Positions 58,013 to 64,000 of a stretch of DNA of 64,000 nucleotides are shown one piece after another. Both the position numbers and the translations under genes were made by a program. This DNA is from Larix kaempferi. Taxonomy: Eukaryota; Streptophyta; Pinopsida; Pinales; Pinaceae. The notes below the pieces were generated by a model, which had not been told where the DNA came from, ran no database searches, and saw nothing but the letters and a program-made list of their open reading frames with translations. The stretch covers positions 12,652,501 to 12,716,500 of the forward strand of contig BSBM01000199.1 of NCBI GenBank assembly GCA_027924585.1, given 5' to 3'. Each line of letters opens with the position of its first letter. Position 1 is the first letter of the stretch.

Positions 58013-58990
58013 CACCAAAACAACTAGCGCAACCAGGGTGGGAAACAAAACCGTGGAAGAGGACATAACCACGGCAACAACCAACAACATCAGCAAGGTC
58101 CACCACCTCCCAATCCTCCGCATAACAACAATGATGCTCCTCCCAACCAGAATCCGGATCATCATCCCAAGCAGCCTAAAAACAATAACCTCAGAACAAA
58201 CCATCCTTGTTCCATCTGTGGGGTCTATGGCCATTACACACATGCTTGCCCACATTTGGAGTGAGCTCGGCAACTCTGGACTGACGATGCCCATCGTCAA
58301 GGGCAAGCGGCTCCTCAGGCGCCACCCAACCCTCCACCACCTCAACATCAACCTTTGGTGCTATAAAACCCCTTTCCAACCCAAGGCGTAGTAAACACTC
58401 AGCCGTTAGCTCCCCCTCAGGGAAACGCGCCACCACAACAAATCACTTATGCCGCTCCTGATCAACCCATGTTCGATTCAGATACCCACCACTTGTTGAT
58501 GATGTCATCCACAGATGCCAACCTCCAAACCCGACGGAACCAATATGGCTCCACCCCTGAAGCCCCTCCCGTCAACAAGAACACTAACGTTCATCCCACA
58601 GATCAGACGTTATGTATACCTATGGCTCCACTCGATGGCGCTTCTAAAGCACCTCGCTTCTCACTTTGTCGCATCAATAATAACCCCAATGCTCGCGCTG
58701 CATCGAATTACAACATTGTAGACGACTTAGCCTAGTCTCCTGCAGCCATGTCTGCTTTAGAAGTCTTAAAAAACTGTCCTTCACAGCGCAAGACTTTGCT
58801 CTCTGCCATTGGTGCTATTGACCCCAATGATTCACAACTGATGGCATTCGATTCAGACCAGTCCGAACCATGCTTGCCTTCCACTTTAGCATTCCAAGTT
58901 TCCGTTTCCATTCGGAATCTTGTCATCCATCGGTGCATTATCGATGAAGGGGCCTCTACATGCGTTATGTCCACATTCGTTTGGTAGAAG
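58013..58990 (+). pseudogene. Tat gag zinc knuckle and protease
   Basis: Continues the gag frame. CCHC zinc knuckle at 58208-58249 (C-X2-C-X4-H-X4-C, CSICGVYGHYTHAC), then a Pro/Gln-rich spacer and the aspartic protease with active-site block IIDEGASTCVMS (D codon at 58943; the canonical second residue is altered to Glu). Interrupted by TGA 58262, TAA 58364, TAG 58733 and TAG 58985, each one transition away from a sense codon (CGA, CAA, CAG, CAG). The protease continues after the last stop as LANVPVQLAG, VINAQLDYNLLLGRSYM. Confidence 0.85.
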
Positions 58991-61900
58991 TTGGAATCTC
59001 CTACTCTCCAGCAGTCCACCACTGCGTTGCGAGCCTACGACGGTCGTTCGGCTCAACCCCAAGGTCTATTAGCTAATGTCCCCGTCCAGCTAGCTGGTAA
59101 AACCGTGCTCATTGACATAGAGGTCATCAATGCCCAACTCGATTATAACCTCTTACTTGGCCGCAGCTACATGTATGCCATGCGGGCGGTTGCCTCATCC
59201 ATTTTTCGTACCATGATGTTCCCCCATGAGGGACGCGTGGTCAAGGTCGACCAACTCACCTATTATGATCCCAAGGCCCCCGTTGCACCCGAGAATGTTC
59301 TCCCCATGGTTGAACAACCGGTTGGTGGTCCAACTACCTCGTTTGTGTCCTCCGTGGGACCCGGACTTTACTCCGATGTGCCGATGACTTCTACATTCCA
59401 ATCCATTCCACCACCGTCACCGGAGACCCACGTCGCTAACCTCTGTACTCTTTCCCACAATACACAAATGCCCAACAATCAACCATCCTTGTTACCTAAA
59501 CCACCATTGGTCCCTAGTCACATTGGTGTTACACCCATCCACACAATCCCCTTTCTATTTCCTCCCTCAGGTGTAGTAAGCGCTCCGGTCATGGCTACCC
59601 TTAGTCTCCCCAGGTTAACATTGGGATTACCCGTGTGGTATATTTCGCCTCCCATTCCCCCGCTGACACCAAATGTCATCCTGCAACCAGTGCAACCCAT
59701 CGTCACTTCTACTCAACCACCTCCCGGTATCACTACCCCTTCGTCGTCTACGAATCCCCCTCCTCTCATCAAGCCCACTGGGGGCAGAGGCCCACAACCA
59801 TACACTGCGGTACCCCCACCCAAAGAAGTTAAACCTCCCCCTGCGTTTCGTGCTCCTCCTAAATGCTCGTTGTGTGATGAGTTAGGCCATCCATCCCATC
59901 AGTGTCCACAGTTACCTGCATTACAGGAACACATGCAAATGCTTGACGACGACCCCAACATCCCGGTTATCAAAATCGACTCAAACCCCATGCCTCGTGA
60001 CAAATCACTGCGTACCAACCACCCTTGTGTGATATGCGGTATTTACGTCCACTACTCACATCACTGTCCTGATATCCCCGATTACAGAGTAGCTCTCTAC
60101 GAGATGAATAATTTGGACCTTGAGACAGCGCCCCCTACAATTGAGGAGATCTACCCTCCGAAATCATCCGCTTCGGAAGAAATCAATACCATCTATATGA
60201 TTTCAACCACTTTCAAACCAGAACCCCTTGATTTATGGTCTGACTACTTCCATACTAATGAGCAAATTTTGGAAACACTCACTGCACCCGACTACCCTTG
60301 GGACAATATGTACCATCGCTCATACTTCCTTCCAAAGGCGTCAACATCCACCGCATCTAATCAGCTATCGGTCGAATCGAAATATTTCATACCCACTAAG
60401 GTCGATTGGTTCACGGACCCCATCCCTGCACCGGATGCCTTTGAAGAAGGGAACATGTCAAACATTTCCCCCATTATACAAATTGACATTTCCACCACAC
60501 CTGGAAAACCTGAGCTCATCTCGCTAGGCGCATCTTGCACTCAAGCGGAAACTCAGGCAAACAAAAAAAATTTCCAAGAATTCCGTGATGTCTTTGCCTG
60601 GTCCTATACCGAAATGCCTGGTCTTGACCCCGCCATTATAGAGCACCACATTGACACATGGCCTGATGTCCCCCCCGTTCGTCAGAAACAACAACCCATT
60701 CATCCTTCCAAGCTCCCCGCTGTTAAAGCCGAGGTTGAGAAACTTCGCGAAGCAGGATTCATTTATCCAATTGCTTATACCACATGGGTTTCAAACCCTG
60801 TTCCCATTAACGAAAAACAAGGCACCCTTAGAGTATGCACTGACTTCCGTGATTTAAACCGAGCTTGTCCCAAAGACAATTTCCCCACGCCATTCATTGA
60901 CCAGATCATTGATGCGTGTGCGGGACATGAAGTCCTATCTTTCATGGATGGTTTTTTTGGATACAACCAGATTCAGATCTGTAAGGAGGATCAGTACAAT
61001 ACTGCCTTTACCACCCCATGGGGCACCTTTGCTTATCGTGTCATTCCTTTCGGCCTCAAAAATGTTGGTGCCACCTTCCAGTGGGCCATGACCTATTGTT
61101 TTCATGACTTGGTCCATATCCTACTGGTCTATCTTGATGACCTTACAACTCGTTCTCGGAAACGATCAGATCACCTTAACGACCTCCGGCAAGTTTTCCT
61201 GCGTTGTCGCAAATATAAAATCTGCTTGAACCCATACAAGTGTGTCTTTTGCGTTCCTTCAGGCCGGTTGTTGGGTTTCATTGTTTCCCAGAATGAAATT
61301 ACTGTTGATCCCCTGAAAGTCAAAGCCATCTTAAACCTTCCCTCTCCTCGCACGCTCCGGCAACTCCAGAGTCTGCAGGGGCGGTGCAATTTCCTTCGTC
61401 GCTTCGTTCCTGATTACGCCACCAAAGTTCATGGATTCTTACGCCTACTTCATACCCACATACCCTTTGTTTGGGATGAGAAAGCAGACACAGCATTCGA
61501 TGCCCTCAAGAAATCTCTCACACAAACCCCCTTGATATCCCCTCTGGATTTCTCCCAAGACTTCATCCTTTACGTCTTGGCATCCAAACATGCCGTGTCC
61601 GGAGTCTTGGTCCAGGAAGATGCCTCTCACCAAGAGCATGTCATTTATTACGTCAGCCACACCTTGTCTGGCCCACCCCTACGTTACCCATATGAGGAAA
61701 GATTATCCCTAGCTGTAGTCCTTTCCGTCCAAAAATTGCGACACTACATTCTGCTCAGTCATACTACAGTTGTCGCCGACTCCAACCCTATGGTCTATCT
61801 CCTAAACCGGCGGCTCCTACAAGGTCGTGTTGCTAAATGGGTCATTATCCTCCAGGAATATGACCTCACTTTCAAAACTCCCAAGAGCACCAAATCCCTC

Positions 61901-62086
61901 GCGCTTTCCCATCTCATCACTGACCTCCCATCCTCTTCATCATCACCCGCTATCCAAACGGATCTAATTGACGATCACATCTTCATCATTTCGTCGGACG
62001 ACCCATGGTACGGTGACATCTTAATTTACCTCCGCACGCAAAAATTTCGACCCCACATCGATTGTGACGGACGTCGTCGTATATGA
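58991..62086 (+). pseudogene. Tat pol: protease end, two extra zinc knuckles, RT, RNase H
   Basis: 1,031 open codons. Order: protease C-half (to about residue 60), Pro-rich linker, CCHC knuckle at 59864-59905 (CSLCDELGHPSHQC), a second at 60026-60067 (CVICGIYVHYSHHC), a spacer, then RT from about residue 570 (RVCTDFRDLNRACPKDNFPT, FMDGFFGYNQIQI, TPWGTFAYRVIPFGLKN, catalytic VYLDDL at 61130) and RNase H from about 855. In RNase H the first and last acidic positions look lost (YVLASKHAV; SLALSHL). It ends in TGA at 62084, one transition from CGA, and the frame continues into integrase. An extra pair of knuckles after the protease is unusual. Confidence 0.85.
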
Positions 62087-63250
62087 CACCACGCCCCCCG
62101 ATACCTCTTGTTAGGGGATGTACTTTATCGACGCGGCGTTGATACCATCCTACGACGTTGCTTATCCCATAGTGAGGCAGAACAGGTCTTTAATGATTGC
62201 CACAGCGGTGCCTGCGGAGGCCATTTCTCCGGCATGGCCACCGCCCAAAAGATCATTCGCGCAGGTTACTTTTGGCCATCATTATTTATGGATTGCATAA
62301 ACGCGGTCAAACACTGTCAAAACTGCCAACTTTTTGCCCCCAAAGCAAGAACCCCACCCGCCCCCCTTCATCCAATCGTCACTGCCGGACCATTCTACAA
62401 ATGGGCCATCGACTTCCTCGATTGCAATCCCACGTCAGCCGGCGGTCACAAACACATTATTGTGGCCATGGATTATTTCACCAAGTGGGCGGAGGCCATG
62501 CCAACTTACAATTGCAAGGCCGACACCATAGCACGGTTTTTTCTCAACCATGTTATCGCTCATTTTGGAGTGCCAAAGCAACTCGTCTTAGACCATGGCT
62601 CTCACTTCGAAGACGCCGTCTGGAAAGAACTATCAACCTTACTGAAATTTGAACACCATTTCTCCTCTGCTTACTACCCCCAAGGAAACGGCCAAGTCGA
62701 AGCAATCAACAAAATTTTGAAAACCATCCTCCAGTGCACTGTAGACAAACACAAATCAAATTGGCACCACATGCTCTTCCCGGCACTATGGGCATACCGC
62801 ACATCAACTAAAACCACCACGGGTTTTACCCCTTTCCACTTAGTTCACGGTGTCGAATCCGTCCTCCCCATTGAGTGTCAGATTCCGACCCTACATTTGG
62901 CCGTTGAACTCCTACCGGACACTGCACCAATTGAGCAACGCTTACTACTCCTGAAGTAGGCCGATGAAGATCGGCGCACAGCCCTCCAAACCATGGAAGC
63001 AGCAAAGAACCGATCCAAATTAAATTATGATAAACATGTCCACCCAAGAACTTTTTCTGAAGGGGACCTTGTCCTCGCCTACGATCAGGCTCATGACAAA
63101 ACTGGGAAAGGAAAGTTTGTGTCCATGTGGCAAGGCCCATATATTATACACACTTGCCTCGGATAGGGGGCATACATTCTGACCGATTCAGAAGGCAACC
63201 CCCTCCGCAACCCACGCAACGGGTTGTACCTCAAGCGATTTTACCCATAA
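62087..63250 (+). pseudogene. Tat integrase
   Basis: Same frame as pol. Zinc-binding domain with CHSGACGGHFSG and CQNCQLF, then the catalytic core: AIDFLD (Asp codon 62411), LVLDHGSHF (Asp 62591), GNGQVEAIN (Glu 62699), giving 35 residues between the second Asp and the Glu as in DD35E integrases. The C-terminal part (NRSKLNYDKHVHPRTFSEGD, VSMWQGPYII, NGLYLKRFYP) follows after TAG 62957 and TAG 63164 and ends at TAA 63248. There is no chromodomain, in keeping with Tat. Confidence 0.9.
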
Positions 63251-63342
63251 TAAACTGAATGGACACCACCGTCCATTACAGAATTTCATGACAGTTCTTT
63301 CCTCTTCCTGTTTTCACCAGGTCAATTTTTTGACCATTTTTT

Positions 63343-64000
63343 CATGCCCTCGTTGCCTCGGTTTGCGTGCCACATCGATCGTCGTCCATTTTTTACGAGT
63401 CTTATATCGCCGGATTCAGTTTTTCGCACTCATGATGATGCTTGAGATCATTTCTCGCTCTCACGCCCAGATGTTTTGGGCATTTTCACCATGCCCCCTC
63501 GTTGCCACCGTTTGCGTGCCACATCAGCCGTCGTCCATTTTTGACGAGTCTTATATCGCCGGATTCAATTTTCCGCGCTCGTGATGCTGCTTGAGATCAT
63601 TTCTCGCTCTCACGCCCAGATTTTTTGGGCATTTTTACCATGCCCCCTCGTTGCCTCGGTTTGTGTGCCACATCGGTCGTTGTCCATTTTTTACGAGTCT
63701 TATATCGCCGAATTCAGTTTTCCGCACTCGTGATGATGCTTGAGATCATTTCTCTCTCTCATGCCCAGATTTTTTGGGCATTTTTACCATGCCCCCTAGT
63801 CACTTCGGTTTGCATGCCACATCGGCCGTCGTCCATGGTTGACAAGCCTTATATCGTCGAAGTCAGTTTTTCGCGCTCGTGATGATGCTTGAGATCATTT
63901 CTCCCTCTCACCTCCATATTTTTCGGGCATTTTTCCCATGACCCCTCCTCGCCTCGGTTTGCATGCCACATTGGCCGTTGCCCCTTTTTGACAATCTTTA
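63343..64000 (+). repeat. 149-bp tandem array in 3' untranslated region of Tat element
   Basis: Units start at about 63343, 63490, 63639, 63788 and 63937 (marker CATGCCCCCTCGTTGCCTCGG), giving 147, 149, 149 and 149 bp. The array runs off the window end, so its copy number is unknown. Each unit holds GTCTTATATCGCCG and CTTGAGATCATTTCTC. Tandem arrays between pol and the 3' LTR are a known feature of Tat/Ogre elements and can seed satellites. Confidence 0.9.

Larger units (their letters stand above)
53939..64000 (+). mobile_element. Tat/Ogre-like Ty3/gypsy retrotransposon, 3' end beyond window
   Basis: 5' LTR 53939-54627, primer site 54633-54650, 1.8-kb leader, gag-pro-pol frame 56447-63250 and a tandem array up to the window end. 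The TGGCGACT...GCTGG primer site and the pol sequence (RNase H block YYVSHTLSGP; integrase lead-in DVLYRRGVD, CHSGACGGHFSGMATAQKI) point to the Tat lineage, which includes Ogre. Unlike typical Tat members it shows no second, archaeal-type RNase H. Its base composition (C-rich coding strand) differs clearly from the AT-rich surroundings. Confidence 0.85.

Noticed and set aside
57824-58351. 175-codon minus frame antisense to gag
   Set aside because: Antisense of the Pro/Gln/His-rich gag tail; composition explained entirely by the opposite strand.
63288-63882. Repeated small plus-strand frames after Tat integrase
   Set aside because: They follow the 149-bp tandem units and have no independent support.
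1-64000. tRNA, rRNA or other structural RNA genes
   Set aside because: No cloverleaf with A and B boxes or rRNA core sequence was recognised by eye; the tRNA-like matches are retroelement primer sites.

Overview
The window looks like nuclear DNA of a seed plant, most likely a conifer or another gymnosperm. It is AT-rich, gene-poor and packed with old, nested LTR retrotransposons, and its one clear host gene is a TIR-NBS-LRR (TNL) gene with small introns and an NB-ARC/ARC2 style I associate with conifer TNLs. The species cannot be fixed from the sequence alone. I see no rRNA, tRNA, CRISPR or bacterial-type gene organisation.

Layout. 1-3.7 kb: non-coding flank, ending in a promoter block duplicated together with its W-box cores. 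3.73-7.39 kb: four-exon TNL gene, broken by a frame-changing deletion that removes the GLPL part of NB-ARC. 7.4-18.7 kb: non-coding DNA with local tandem duplications, a fragment of an NRT1/PTR (NPF) transporter gene at 10.0-10.5 kb and an endogenous-pararetrovirus-like reverse transcriptase fragment at 11.0-11.4 kb. 18.97-23.36 kb: a Ty3/gypsy element with both LTRs and a perfect 5-bp target duplication that has lost its RT and integrase core through two in-frame deletions. 23.9-25.6 kb and 52.2-53.9 kb: two inverted copies of a roughly 1.75-kb LTR-like repeat. 27.3-28.5 kb: an unrecognised spliced gene candidate with a 309-bp internal duplication. 28.66-34.38 kb: a decayed Ty1/copia element on the minus strand, one of whose LTRs is cut by a CACTA-like transposon end (34.38-35.16 kb). 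39.4-51.0 kb: a nest of two oppositely oriented chromoviruses (Ty3/gypsy with chromodomain), one carrying a probable 2.15-kb solo LTR and the other a 3.95-kb element with a 5-bp target duplication that encodes an unusual coiled-coil protein. 53.94 kb to the window end: a long Tat/Ogre-like Ty3/gypsy element with 5' LTR, tRNA-type primer site, a leader holding a 33-bp minisatellite, one 2,268-codon gag-pro-pol frame and a 149-bp tandem array after pol.

How it fits together. Nearly everything apart from the TNL gene is mobile-element sequence. The order of insertion can be read from the breaks: the CACTA end is younger than the copia LTR, the 3.95-kb element is younger than the minus-strand chromovirus, and the Tat element is younger than the inverted repeat it interrupts. 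In two unrelated elements nearly all nonsense codons can be explained as C-to-T changes (CAG to TAG, CAA to TAA, CGA to TGA), which suggests decay under cytosine methylation. The best candidates for something undescribed are the 3.95-kb element at 46.3-50.3 kb and the Tat element with an extra pair of zinc knuckles between protease and RT.
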